Positions 1 through 8,388 of a stretch of DNA of 64,000 bases are shown in pieces. Location: positions 172,532 through 236,531 of the forward strand of contig NZ_ATYX01000009.1 in assembly GCF_000427905.1 (NCBI RefSeq), read 5' to 3'. Position 1 is the first letter of the stretch; each line of letters begins with the position of its first letter. The translations under genes and the position numbers were made by a program. Source of the stretch: Thermocrispum agreste DSM 44070 (GTDB taxonomy: Bacteria > Actinomycetota > Actinomycetes > Mycobacteriales > Pseudonocardiaceae). Below the pieces are notes generated by a model. It had not been told where the DNA came from, did not search any database, and worked only from the letters and a program-made list of their open reading frames with translations.

Positions 1-1
1 G

Positions 2-1807
2 CCGGGCCCCGACCTGCCGACCGGTGGTCAGCTGCTCGGGCTGGACGAGGTGCGCAAGGCGTACGAGACCGGCCGTGGCGTGGTGCGGATGCGGGCCAAG
101 GTGCAGATCGGGCCGCTGCCCGGCAGCCGGGGCAGGCAGGCGATCACCATCACCGAGCTGCCGTACGCGGTCGGCCCGGAGAAGATCATCGAGAAGATCA
201 CCGAAGAGGTCACCAAGACCAAGCGGCTGACCGGCATCGCCGACGTGAAGGACCTGACCGACCGGGAGAACGGCACCCGGGTGGTCATCGAGTGCAAGGT
301 CGGGGTGAACCCGCAGGCGCTGCTGGCCGACCTGTACCGGCTGACGCCGATGGAGCAGTCGTTCGGCATCAACAACCTGGTGCTGGTCGACGGCCAGCCC
401 AGGACGCTGGGGCTCAAGCAGCTGCTCGAGGTCTTCCTGCGCCACCGCTACGACGTGGTGACCCGGCGCACCAAGTACCGGCGGCGCAAGCGCGAGGAAC
501 GGCTGCACCTGGTCGAGGGCCTGCTCAAGGCCCTGTTGGACATCGACCGGGTGATCGCGTTGATCCGCGGCAGCGAGAACGCGCAGGCGGCCAAGGAAGC
601 CCTGATGGCCGAGTTCGACCTGACCGAGGTGCAGGCCACCTACATCCTGGACACCCCGCTGCGCAGGCTGACCAAGTACGACAAGCTCGAGCTGGACGCC
701 GAGCACGCCAAGCTGCGGTCCGAGATCGCCGAGCTGAACAAGATCCTCGACGACGAGGCCGAGCTGAAGCGGGTGGTGTCGGAGGAGCTGGCGCAAGTGG
801 CGGAGAAGTTCGCCACGCCCCGGCGGACGTCGCTGATCGACGGCGACCTCAAGGAGGTGCTCGCCGCCCAGCCGAAGGGCCCGCTGGAGGTCAGCGACGA
901 CCCGTGCCAGGTGCTGCTGTCGGCGTCGGGACTGCTGGCCAGGACCGCGGCGGAGTCCGAGGAGGTCCTGGAGAAGCGGCGGCGCAGCGGGCGGGTGAAG
1001 CACGACGCGGTGGCCGCGTTGGTGCACACCACCGCGCGCGGGAGGGTGCTGCTGATCACCAGCCGCGGCCGCGCGTTCAAGACCGACGTGCTGCCCTTGC
1101 CGGTGTTGCCCGAGCAGGTCGGCACCGTGTCGCTGGGCGGCGGCATCCCGGTCACCGAACTGGTGCCGCTGGAAGCGGGTGAGAAGGTGGTCGGCCTGGC
1201 CCCGTTGGGCGAGCAGGCGGCAGGTTCCCCCGGCCTGGCGCTGGGCACGGAGAAGGGCGTGGTCAAGGTGTGCGCCCCGGATTGGCCGGTGCGGGCCGAG
1301 GAATTCGAGGTCATCTCGCTGAAGGAGGGCGACCGGGTGGTCGGCGCCACGTGGCTGACCAGCGGCGACGAGACGCTGGTGTTCGTCACCTCGGCGGCTT
1401 CCCTGCTGCGCTACTCCGCCTCGCTGGTCCGGCCGCAAGGGCTCAGGGGCGGCGGCATGGCGGGCATCAAACTCGGCGGCGACGCCCGGGTGGTGTTCTT
1501 CGGCGCGGTGGCCACCGACGATCCCGACCACGGCGAGCCGATGGTGGTGACCGCGACCCAGCAGACGGTCAAGGTCACCCCGCTGGCAGAGTTCCCGGCG
1601 AAAGGCCGCGCCACCGGCGGTGTGCGGGCGCAGCGCTTCCTCAAGGGGGAGTCGCAGCTGTCGTTGGCGTGGGTCGGGCCGCGGCCCGCGGGTTCGTCCC
1701 GCAAGGGCGAGCCGGTCGACTTGCCGGACGTCGACCACCGGCGGGACGGATCGGGGCAGGCCAGCCGGGTGCCGGACCTGGTGGGCCATCTGGTCGAACG
1801 GGGCTGA
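2..1807 (+). CDS. parC: DNA topoisomerase IV (gyrase-type) subunit A, 3' part
   Basis: The gene enters the window already in frame and its start lies to the left. The visible 601 residues cover the end of the breakage-reunion domain, the coiled-coil tower (around KREERLHLVEGLLKALLDID) and the C-terminal beta-propeller. The enzyme would pass one duplex through another with the ParE/GyrB partner, relaxing or decatenating DNA. The catalytic tyrosine lies upstream of the window. In the propeller the position of the gyrase box reads LRGGGMAGI and no classical GyrA box (QRRGGKG-like) is seen, which favours topoisomerase IV over gyrase. That choice is an inference; family membership is firm. Nothing nearby looks like its partner subunit, which is probably upstream. 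Confidence 0.9.
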   Translation, partial: PGPDLPTGGQLLGLDEVRKAYETGRGVVRMRAKVQIGPLPGSRGRQAITITELPYAVGPEKIIEKITEEVTKTKRLTGIADVKDLTDRENGTRVVIECKVGVNPQALLADLYRLTPMEQSFGINNLVLVDGQPRTLGLKQLLEVFLRHRYDVVTRRTKYRRRKREERLHLVEGLLKALLDIDRVIALIRGSENAQAAKEALMAEFDLTEVQATYILDTPLRRLTKYDKLELDAEHAKLRSEIAELNKILDDEAELKRVVSEELAQVAEKFATPRRTSLIDGDLKEVLAAQPKGPLEVSDDPCQVLLSASGLLARTAAESEEVLEKRRRSGRVKHDAVAALVHTTARGRVLLITSRGRAFKTDVLPLPVLPEQVGTVSLGGGIPVTELVPLEAGEKVVGLAPLGEQAAGSPGLALGTEKGVVKVCAPDWPVRAEEFEVISLKEGDRVVGATWLTSGDETLVFVTSAASLLRYSASLVRPQGLRGGGMAGIKLGGDARVVFFGAVATDDPDHGEPMVVTATQQTVKVTPLAEFPAKGRATGGVRAQRFLKGESQLSLAWVGPRPAGSSRKGEPVDLPDVDHRRDGSGQASRVPDLVGHLVERG

Positions 1808-1906
1808 CGCGTCGTCGTCGGCCGGGGCCGATCGCGGCCTCGCCGGTGTGGCGGGCACGGTACCGCGCGCCGCGGAACTGTCGGTCCTCGGCGGTACAAC
1901 GGGCGC

Positions 1907-2362
1907 ATGGCACTGCACTGGAAGCTGATCGTCGACAGCAAGAACGCCATCGCCATCGCCGATTTCTGGGCGAACGCGCTGGGCTATCAGGTGGAGGACG
2001 CGGGCGCGCTGATCGATCAGCTCGTTGCCGCCGGCCAGCTGCCGGAGGAAGCGGTCGTCGAGCACGGCGGCCGGAAGTACTTCCGCGGCTTCGCCGCGAT
2101 CCGGCATCCGGACGACCCGTACGACCCGGTGTCCGGCATCGGCAAGGGACGGCGGATCCTGTTCCAGGACGTGCCGGAGGAGAAGTCGGTCAAGAACCGG
2201 CTGCACATCGACGTGCACGCGGGCGATGAAGGGCTCGAGGCGCTGGTGAGCAGGCTGGAGTCGCTGGGCGCCAAACGCGTGCAGGAATACGACAAGGTGC
2301 CGGCCGGGCACTGGTGGCTGATGCTCGATCCGGAAGGCAACGAGTTCTGCGCCGCGGGCTGA
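1907..2362 (+). CDS. VOC (glyoxalase/bleomycin resistance) family protein
   Basis: A 151-residue protein with the beta-alpha-beta-beta-beta pattern of a vicinal oxygen chelate fold. It starts MALHWKLIVDSKNA, and RLHIDVHAG and WWLMLDPEGNEFC supply the usual metal-side strand positions. Members bind a metal and act on small molecules or sequester drugs; the substrate here cannot be read. There is no Shine-Dalgarno sequence. TACAAC lies six bases before the ATG, which fits a leaderless transcript, common in actinobacteria. It stands alone after the topoisomerase gene. Confidence 0.8.
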   Translation: MALHWKLIVDSKNAIAIADFWANALGYQVEDAGALIDQLVAAGQLPEEAVVEHGGRKYFRGFAAIRHPDDPYDPVSGIGKGRRILFQDVPEEKSVKNRLHIDVHAGDEGLEALVSRLESLGAKRVQEYDKVPAGHWWLMLDPEGNEFCAAG

Positions 2363-2378
2363 TCGCGACGGCCCGCGG
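2352..2378 (+). terminator. stem-loop at the end of the VOC gene
   Basis: CCGCGGGC and GCCCGCGG form a perfect 8-bp stem spanning the VOC stop codon. No T-run follows, so termination is plausible but not certain. Confidence 0.4.
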
Positions 2379-2738
2379 AATCGGCTCCCGGACGTGCGGG
2401 CTGCGGATCACGGCTCGACAGGTCGGCGACCCCGCAGTGATGTCGATTTCGGCTGGCTCCAGCCCCTGCTCGCCTGCCACTCCCGCCCGCACAGCCAGCC
2501 GGCCAAGGCGGGCCGCTGAAGTCGCTCCGCAGCAGCACTGTACGCGGTGGCCCGTGTCGCGCGCCCCGCTGACAGGCCTGCTCCCCCGGCCCGGCCACCG
2601 CCCCACCGCTCCTCACGGCTCGCGTGCATCCCTCCCCTACGCGGGACATGCACACCGGAACTCGGATCATCCGCCCGCGAACGCCGTCCGGTTCATGAAC
2701 GAGTGCACTGTTCGGTGCTGCGATCCGTAGTCGTTCAT
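2379..2738. other. intergenic, about 360 bases, no gene supported
   Basis: Several open frames cross this stretch on both strands, but their translations are rich in Arg, Pro and Ala with no recognisable motif, and no start has a ribosome site. I see no RNA gene. It must hold the promoter of the FkbM methyltransferase gene, which I could not place. Confidence 0.5.
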
Positions 2739-3695
2739 GTGGCACGGTCATTGCTCAAACGCGCCGGACAGGTGGCCCGGGCTGTGCTGGTGGCACCGCT
2801 TCGCCTGGTTCCGGCCGTGGTCATGCGCAAGGTGCAGGGCGCATACACGTCGGGGCGGATGCGCTGGGTCTCGCGTCCGCTGGTGGCAGTGCTCCGGCAC
2901 CGCCCGTTCGGGCCGATCGAGGCCTGCGCGGTGCCCGGTGCCCCACGCGTCCGCATGGTCACGGCGGAGTCGCGGGCGATTCGGCAGCTGTACTGGTGCG
3001 GCGTGCAGGAGCACGCGGGCGTGGCAGCCGAAATCTGGCGGGATCTGTGCCGGAACGCGGGGACCGTCGTGGAGCTGGGCGCCAACATCGGCTTCTTCAC
3101 CGTCGTCGGTGCGCAGGCGCAGCCTGCTGGCTCCGTCTACACCGCTGTCGAAGCACATCCCGGTTCCGCCCAAGTCCTGCGCCGGAACGTGGAGCTCAAC
3201 GGGTTGTCACACGTCACCGTGATCCATGCGGCTGCGCTCGACGTGGCCGAGCCGGGCCACGCGGAGCTCGCTGTCCCGGACCACGACCGCGATGTCGCAC
3301 CGACCGGCGGTTACGTCGTCGGGCATGCGGAAGGCGTTGCCGGCCGTCCGACAGCGCGCACGATCAGAGTGCCGACGGTCCCGGCAGCAGGCGTACTGGC
3401 CCAAGCCGACCTCGTCACGCTGGACGTCGAGGGGTGCGAGGCCGCGATTCTCGAGGCGGCCGCCGAGAACGTGCTCGCCCGCAGGGCGACCGTCATGGTG
3501 AAGGTGCAGCGCTCCCCCGGCAGGCTGCGGTCACTCCTGCTCAGGTTCCACACGGCCGGCTATGTGGTCTTCGCCGTCGGGAGATCCCGCCTGCATCTGC
3601 TCACCACGAGCCAGCTGTACTCGACCGGCCCGCTGCCGCTCCACGACTCGCGGGACGTGTTGCTCATCCCCGCGGAGTCGGCGGCCAAGCTGTGA
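2739..3695 (+). CDS. FkbM-family methyltransferase
   Basis: A SAM-dependent O-methyltransferase of the FkbM type (about 318 residues from GTG 2739). The SAM-binding motif I is VVELGANIGFFTVVGA, followed by an acidic strand end (TAVEAHPGSAQVLRRN) and LVTLDVEGCEAAIL, the family's motif before the catalytic region. The frame stays open far upstream, but that part is Pro/Arg-rich and unlike the family, so I start at GTG 2739. ATG 2823 is an alternative. Neither has a clear ribosome site. Such enzymes modify sugars or secondary metabolites; no biosynthetic neighbours are present, so the substrate is unknown. Confidence 0.75.
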   Translation: MARSLLKRAGQVARAVLVAPLRLVPAVVMRKVQGAYTSGRMRWVSRPLVAVLRHRPFGPIEACAVPGAPRVRMVTAESRAIRQLYWCGVQEHAGVAAEIWRDLCRNAGTVVELGANIGFFTVVGAQAQPAGSVYTAVEAHPGSAQVLRRNVELNGLSHVTVIHAAALDVAEPGHAELAVPDHDRDVAPTGGYVVGHAEGVAGRPTARTIRVPTVPAAGVLAQADLVTLDVEGCEAAILEAAAENVLARRATVMVKVQRSPGRLRSLLLRFHTAGYVVFAVGRSRLHLLTTSQLYSTGPLPLHDSRDVLLIPAESAAKL

Positions 3696-3864
3696 ACCGA
3701 TGACACACCGCCCGAGCACCGGCACGCTGACGGGAGCTGGCCTGCATCGCGCAGGAACCTCGTCCACGCGCCGCCCCTCCCCCCGCCCGTGGTCGACGAA
3801 CCCGATGGAGCTCGGCCGCGATGCATGTTCAGTGCTGTTCTCGGCGGTGCAGTCGTGCATACGA

Positions 3865-3902
3865 CTGTGCCGCCGCACACCCGAAGGTGCACGGCGGCAC
3901 AG
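3865..3902. terminator. stem-loop between convergent genes
   Basis: CTGTGCCGCCG and CGGCGGCACAG form a perfect 11-bp stem with a 16-base loop. It lies between the ends of the FkbM gene (+) and the SRPBCC gene (-), a natural place for a two-way terminator. There is no strong T-run. Confidence 0.5.
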
Positions 3903-3920
3903 CAAGCTGGTCGGCCGGAC

Positions 3921-4379
3921 TTACTCCGGACGGTTCACGTCGCCGCGCCAAGCGCCGGTGGCGTGCCCCTGATGCTCGATGAACTCCTTGAACCGCTTCA
4001 GGTCGCCCTCCACCCGCTGGCTGAGCAAGCCGGACTTGTCGGCCACGTTCTCCGCGAAGCCCTCCGGGTCGATGTCCATCTGGGCGGTGACCCGTGTCTG
4101 GTCGTCACCGAGCCGGTGGAAAGTGATCACACCCGCGTGCTGCGGACCGTTGTCCGATCTCCAGGCCACGCGCTCTTCCGGGTGCTGCTCGGTGATCGTC
4201 GCGTCGAACTCGCGCCGTACCCCGCCGACCGACACGTCCCAGTGCGTTTTGGTCGGCGTGAGCTGCTGAACACGGTCCACGCCTTCCATGAACTGCGGGA
4301 ACGTCTCGAACTGCGTCCACTGGTCGTACACCGGGGCGATCGGGACGTTCACGTCGACCGAGGCCGTGATCGTGCTCAT
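3921..4379 (-). CDS. SRPBCC family protein (polyketide cyclase/dehydrase-like)
   Basis: A 152-residue START/SRPBCC protein, a helix-grip fold with a hydrophobic pocket that usually binds a lipid or aromatic ligand. The start ATG 4379 is set by AGGAG seven bases upstream. It is clearly a paralogue of the C-terminal half of the gas-vesicle-linked protein at 18122-19078: both read VYDQWTQFE near the start, TITEQ/TVTEQ in the middle and a G-x-W-R-G ending. A SigB-type promoter lies just upstream (4410-4436), so it probably belongs to the same stress regulon. Its exact role is unknown. Confidence 0.8.
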   Translation of the reverse strand: MSTITASVDVNVPIAPVYDQWTQFETFPQFMEGVDRVQQLTPTKTHWDVSVGGVRREFDATITEQHPEERVAWRSDNGPQHAGVITFHRLGDDQTRVTAQMDIDPEGFAENVADKSGLLSQRVEGDLKRFKEFIEHQGHATGAWRGDVNRPE

Positions 4380-4390
4380 GGGCACTCCTC

Positions 4391-6607
4391 TCAATGGGGT
4401 TCCCTTCGGCTACCCGGCCCGGCGAGATCACTACACACCCGGCGGCTGTGTAATGGCCCACGCCGTCCTGGTAGCCGGCAGCGAACATCGCGCATCGGGA
4501 GCACGACTCGTCGCGTGCGCGAACCAGGCCCACGCTCCCGCCGCGACGACGCTCGGCCCGCTCGCTCGGAGATCTCCGGGGAGCGGGCCGAGGTGCCCGG
4601 TGCTACGGCCGCCAGACCGCCGCGAAGCGGTGTCCGGTACCGCTCGCGTATCCGGTCACCTGACGGGTTCGGTACTTCTTGCCCACCCAATGTGTCGTAC
4701 TCGGCCTGGTACTGCGCAGCAGTCAGCCCGTGCCGAGCTTCGAACGGCCCGGGGACGGTGGAGGTGTAGATCGCGGACAGATACGCCTTGCCGCCGTGGT
4801 TGTAAGCGTTCAGGTAGAGCGGTCTCCGGCCGAGGGCCAGCTGCGTTTCGGCGAACTCCTGGTAGTTGGCCTCCGGGATCGCCCATTCGGCGCGGTAGGA
4901 ACCCAGCGACCTCTGCTCGTACACCGCGAAGTACCGAACTAGGTAGTGGTCGGACACCCCGGAGTTGATCACCGGGCGCCATCCGGCGCCGGTCAGCAGG
5001 TTGTACACGGCCTGGTGCGCATAGGACGACAGGCTGTGGGTGACGAACTGCCGCGGTCCACCGTCCTTGACGAAGATCGCGACGTATCGGGGCATCCCGT
5101 TGTACTGGTAGCCGTCGAGGTGCCGGATCCGGTAGCCGAGCTCGCCCCATTCGTCGACCAGCTTGTCCAGCTGGGCAGCGGTGAGCCCGTGCCGGGTGGC
5201 CGACGGCAGCTGGTCCTTCGGCTGGAACACGGCGTTGAAGTACGTGTTGCCACCAACGGTGTAGCCGTCGACCACTGCGGGCTCGTAGCCGGCCGCCGTG
5301 GCGCGGTTCACCACGTCCTGGAAGCACGCCGCGGTGATGCCGTGCCTGGCCCACTCCGACAGGCCGGACGGGATCACGTCGAAACCGCAGCGGTTGGGCA
5401 GCACCAGGGCGTTCCAGCCGATGGCCTGGCCACGCGCGGTCGTCCAGTCGATCGGGCCGGCGTCCGGGTCCACGTCGGCCCGGTCACCCCGGACCAGGGC
5501 GTTCTGGAACAGCACGGGAAGCCCGTTGGGCCGCGGGCTGGCGCCGGGGTTGCCCGGTGGCACTCCGTCGAGCACTTCCAGGTGCAGGTGGGGCGCCGAG
5601 CTGTTGCCGGTGTTGCCCACCCGGCCGATCAGCTGCCCGGCCTTGACCGTCACCGTCTTGCCGTTCATCCCCCACTTCTTCTCCGAGCCCTGCGGGCAGA
5701 CGGAGCTGGGGATGCTGTTCAGCTTCAGGTGGACGTACCCGGCGAACTCGCCTCCGTGGTCGATCCAGACGGAATTGGCCGGGCCGCCGCCGCTGCCCTC
5801 GTGGTCGACCACGTCCTCCCGGCAGTACATCACCTTGCCGTCGGCCATCGCGTACACCGGCTTGTCCCACACCAGGTAGTCCGCGTTCTTCGGGTTGCCC
5901 GGATCGGCACCTTCGCGCAGGCCGGTCCATTCCTTGGCCTTCTTGTCCCACCGCGACACGCCCATGTCGTAGGCGAATCGGTTGCGGTCGGTCCACGTCA
6001 CGCCGGGCGCAGCTCCCATGTGCCGGGTGCGCCAGCTCCAGTACTGGCCTTTGCCGAGGTCGCCGGCCTTCGCGGGGAAGAAGTAGGCGCCGTTGGGCGC
6101 CGGGTTCTTGTGCGCGGCCAGGCTCAGCTTCGTGGTGAGCGGGGCCACGTTCTGGGCGAACTCGACCGTCACCGTCGCGGAATCGGGCACCGGGCCGACC
6201 AGGTCGCGCTTGAACCCGTCGAGCACCTGCACGATCTGGGTCTGGCCGACGCCGATGGTGACGTTCACCGGCTCCTCCCACGCCGACGGGGCGCTCGAGC
6301 CCTGGTAGGTGACCCGCACCTTGTCCGCGTCCAGCACGCCGGAGCCGGTGTTCTCCACGTACAGGTCCAGCTTGAGCACCCAACGGTCCTTCGCCCCGGC
6401 CTTGACCGCGGTCAGCGGGGCGACCAGTGCCTTGCCCCCGGCCATCGGCTGGACCTCGTCGATCTTCGCGGCCAGCGCGGTGCGCGCCAGGGCGTTCGCT
6501 GCTGCGGGCTGGGCATGCGCCACGACGGGCAGGCCCGCACCCAGCGCCAGCTGGACGCTCAGCCCGAGCGCCGCCCAGCAGGCCACCCTCCCTCGCTCGG
6601 TTGCCAT
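4391..6607 (-). CDS. secreted M23-type peptidase with C-terminal BTRD1 repeats, frameshifted near its 3' end
   Basis: A secreted protein: signal peptide about residues 1-32 ending AHA, then a region of beta strands, an M23-like lasso domain (WDKPVYAMADGKVMY, later HLHLEVLDG), and four tandem repeats of the bacterial tandem repeat domain type (RHGLTAAQ...GYRIRHLDGY). ATG 6607 follows AGGGAG. The frame runs open to 4391, but the last 70 or so residues are foreign to the family. At 4681-4690 (TTGGGTGGGC on the minus strand) removing one base restores GKKYRTRQVTGYASGTGHRF and an orderly stop at 4603. This is a +1 frameshift or a sequencing error. The first zinc-ligand motif reads RFAYDMGV, without the usual His, so peptidase activity is uncertain. 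It is divergent from the sigma factor at 6828. Confidence 0.8.
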   Translation of the reverse strand: MATERGRVACWAALGLSVQLALGAGLPVVAHAQPAAANALARTALAAKIDEVQPMAGGKALVAPLTAVKAGAKDRWVLKLDLYVENTGSGVLDADKVRVTYQGSSAPSAWEEPVNVTIGVGQTQIVQVLDGFKRDLVGPVPDSATVTVEFAQNVAPLTTKLSLAAHKNPAPNGAYFFPAKAGDLGKGQYWSWRTRHMGAAPGVTWTDRNRFAYDMGVSRWDKKAKEWTGLREGADPGNPKNADYLVWDKPVYAMADGKVMYCREDVVDHEGSGGGPANSVWIDHGGEFAGYVHLKLNSIPSSVCPQGSEKKWGMNGKTVTVKAGQLIGRVGNTGNSSAPHLHLEVLDGVPPGNPGASPRPNGLPVLFQNALVRGDRADVDPDAGPIDWTTARGQAIGWNALVLPNRCGFDVIPSGLSEWARHGITAACFQDVVNRATAAGYEPAVVDGYTVGGNTYFNAVFQPKDQLPSATRHGLTAAQLDKLVDEWGELGYRIRHLDGYQYNGMPRYVAIFVKDGGPRQFVTHSLSSYAHQAVYNLLTGAGWRPVINSGVSDHYLVRYFAVYEQRSLGSYRAEWAIPEANYQEFAETQLALGRRPLYLNAYNHGGKAYLSAIYTSTVPGPFEARHGLTAAQYQAEYDTLGGQEVPNPSGDRIRERYRTPLRGGLAAVAPGTSARSPEISERAGRASSRRERGPGSRTRRVVLPMRDVRCRLPGRRGPLHSRRVCSDLAGPGSRREPH
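4410..4436 (-). promoter_or_regulatory. putative SigB/SigF-class promoter for the SRPBCC gene
   Basis: Read on the minus strand, GTGT, 17 bases, then GGGTAG. This matches the actinomycete stress-sigma consensus GNNT-N14-16-GGGTA(C/T) except for one extra spacer base. The ATG lies 30 bases downstream with its own ribosome site. Confidence 0.55.
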
Positions 6608-6827
6608 GTCGATCTCCCTGTCGTCGTGGTGTTGACGACGGCATGAGGCACCGGCACCTGCCCCGGTCACAGTTTTTTTCCGGGACATTTCTGTGACCAC
6701 CCGAATGGCGTAGCCCTCTCACCGGCAGTGGCGCTGCGGCGCCGAACCGGACGAAGAGGGTGACAGTGATGCCCCGACCAGGCGGAACAAGAAGATCGCC
6801 GAGGCGGGCAGGCCATAGGCTCCTGCC

Positions 6828-8303
6828 ATGGACGATGTCGCCGTCGCGACGAGAGCGATCGAAGGAGACCAGCAAGCCTGGGCGGAGATCTACGACGCCT
6901 GTGCCGATCGTCTGTACGACTACTGCTACGCGATGGTGCGGAACCGGCAGGAGGCCGCCGACGTCCTGCACGACGCGTTCGTCACGGCGGCGGCCAAGAT
7001 CGGCCAGCTTCGCGATCCCAGCAAGCTCCGCCCCTGGCTGTATGCGATCTGCCGTACCGAGGCGCTGGCCGCGATCCGCAGGCGAGCCCGGGAGGCTTCG
7101 GCCGCCGAGGTGCCGGAGATGACCGACACGTCGTCCGGCAGTGACGCCCACCGGAAGTACACCGAGAGCGAGCTGCGCGAGCTGGTCGTGGCGGCGGCCA
7201 ACGGGCTCGAGGAGCGCGACCGTGCGGTGCTGTTTCTGCACCTGCGCGGCGGGCTCGAGGGCCGGGAGCTCGCCACTGCGCTTGGGGTGAGCGCACACCA
7301 CGCGACGGTGATGCTCAGCCGGGTTCGCGAGCAGGTCCGGCGTTCGCTCACCGCGCTGCTGGTCGGCCGCACCGGGCGCGGTGACTGCGCGGATCTCGAA
7401 GCGCTTCTGCGGGGCTGGGACGGCACGCTGTCCCCGCTGATCCGCAAGCGGGTGGCGCGCCACGTCGACCGGTGCGAGGTGTGCGGCGAGCGTCGCGAGC
7501 GCATGGTCAGCCCGCTGGCATTGCTGTCCGCGGTGCCGCTGGTCCCGGCTCCGGAAGACCTGCGGCAGCGCACGCTGGACGACATCCGCCTGGTGTCCTC
7601 GCACCAGCGGCTCGGTGGCTACCGGCAGACTCGCGGCAGGGCCGCGGCCGCCGCCGCGGCGATCATCGCCGTACTGGCCACCGGGCTCGCGCTGCTGCTG
7701 ACCCCGGACGAGCCGGATCCGACGGAGACCAGGACGGCCGCCGGCGTGCGTGCCGATGCGACGGTGACCCTCACGCCGAGCGTGGTCCCGTCATCCGTGG
7801 CCGCCGGCGGGCCGCCCTCCACCACCCCGTCGACCCCATCGAGTACGTCAAGAGCGCCCGTGACCACTCCGAGACCGTCGGAGCCTGCCGGAATCACCCC
7901 GGCAGCACGATCGACCGACGCGGTACCTGCCCCCTCGCCGACCACCCCGGCCCGCACCGAACCTGCGGGCCCAGCCGACCGCCCACAGCGGCCCACGCCC
8001 CCGGCGATCAGCAACCTGTCGACCGACCGGGCGTCTCTCAGTCCCGGTGGATCTTGCTCCGCGACGTCGGCGACGGCGACGGTGACCGGGAAGGACGTGG
8101 TCCGGGTGGTGCTGGTCTGGCAGCAAGGCTCCGGCGAGCCGCACTCGATGGACATGTCGCCGGCGGGCGGCAACGAGTACGCGGGCCGCATCGGCCCGGT
8201 GACCGGCACCGATCAGGTCAGCTGGCAGGTCACCGCGACCGACGCCGCGGGCAGAACCGCCACCAGCGCGGTCCAGACGCTACCCGTGCGCAGAACGTGC
8301 TGA
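6828..8303 (+). CDS. ECF-type sigma factor fused to a zinc anti-sigma-like domain, membrane span and outer domain
   Basis: A 491-residue protein. Residues 5-90 are sigma region 2 (ACADRLYDYCYAMVRNRQEA), and 115-175 region 4 with its helix-turn-helix (GRELATALGVSAHHATVML). Then comes a zinc anti-sigma-like motif C187...H212-x3-C216-x2-C219, a membrane span at about 272-292, a Ser/Thr/Pro-rich stalk and a C-terminal domain of about 100 residues, probably Ig-like and outside the cell. Sigma factors direct RNA polymerase to chosen promoters. Here the inhibitor-like part and anchor lie on the same chain, so release by proteolysis or a shape change is a reasonable inference. There is no Shine-Dalgarno sequence; TAGGCT six bases before the ATG suggests a leaderless start. 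The M23 peptidase gene is divergent. Confidence 0.85.
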   Translation: MDDVAVATRAIEGDQQAWAEIYDACADRLYDYCYAMVRNRQEAADVLHDAFVTAAAKIGQLRDPSKLRPWLYAICRTEALAAIRRRAREASAAEVPEMTDTSSGSDAHRKYTESELRELVVAAANGLEERDRAVLFLHLRGGLEGRELATALGVSAHHATVMLSRVREQVRRSLTALLVGRTGRGDCADLEALLRGWDGTLSPLIRKRVARHVDRCEVCGERRERMVSPLALLSAVPLVPAPEDLRQRTLDDIRLVSSHQRLGGYRQTRGRAAAAAAAIIAVLATGLALLLTPDEPDPTETRTAAGVRADATVTLTPSVVPSSVAAGGPPSTTPSTPSSTSRAPVTTPRPSEPAGITPAARSTDAVPAPSPTTPARTEPAGPADRPQRPTPPAISNLSTDRASLSPGGSCSATSATATVTGKDVVRVVLVWQQGSGEPHSMDMSPAGGNEYAGRIGPVTGTDQVSWQVTATDAAGRTATSAVQTLPVRRTC

Positions 8304-8353
8304 TCACGCACGCACCGATGCGCATGCGGGTTGCGGGCACGCTGGATCGCCAC

Positions 8354-8379
8354 GATTCGCCGGACGGAGCCACGGGTAG
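8354..8379 (+). promoter_or_regulatory. putative SigB/SigF-class promoter
   Basis: GATT, 16 bases, GGGTAG, ending nine bases before the ATG at 8389. One of eight similar promoters in this region. Confidence 0.6.
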
Positions 8380-8388
8380 TCACCCGCC

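Noticed and set aside
2190-2751. Several frames over the 3' end of the VOC gene and the following gap
   Set aside because: Antisense to a real gene and then Pro/Arg-rich; no support.
4391-4603. C-terminal 70 residues of the M23-type frame as a real extra domain
   Set aside because: They are Arg/Gly/Ser-rich and the alternative frame completes the repeat domain with a proper stop at 4603.
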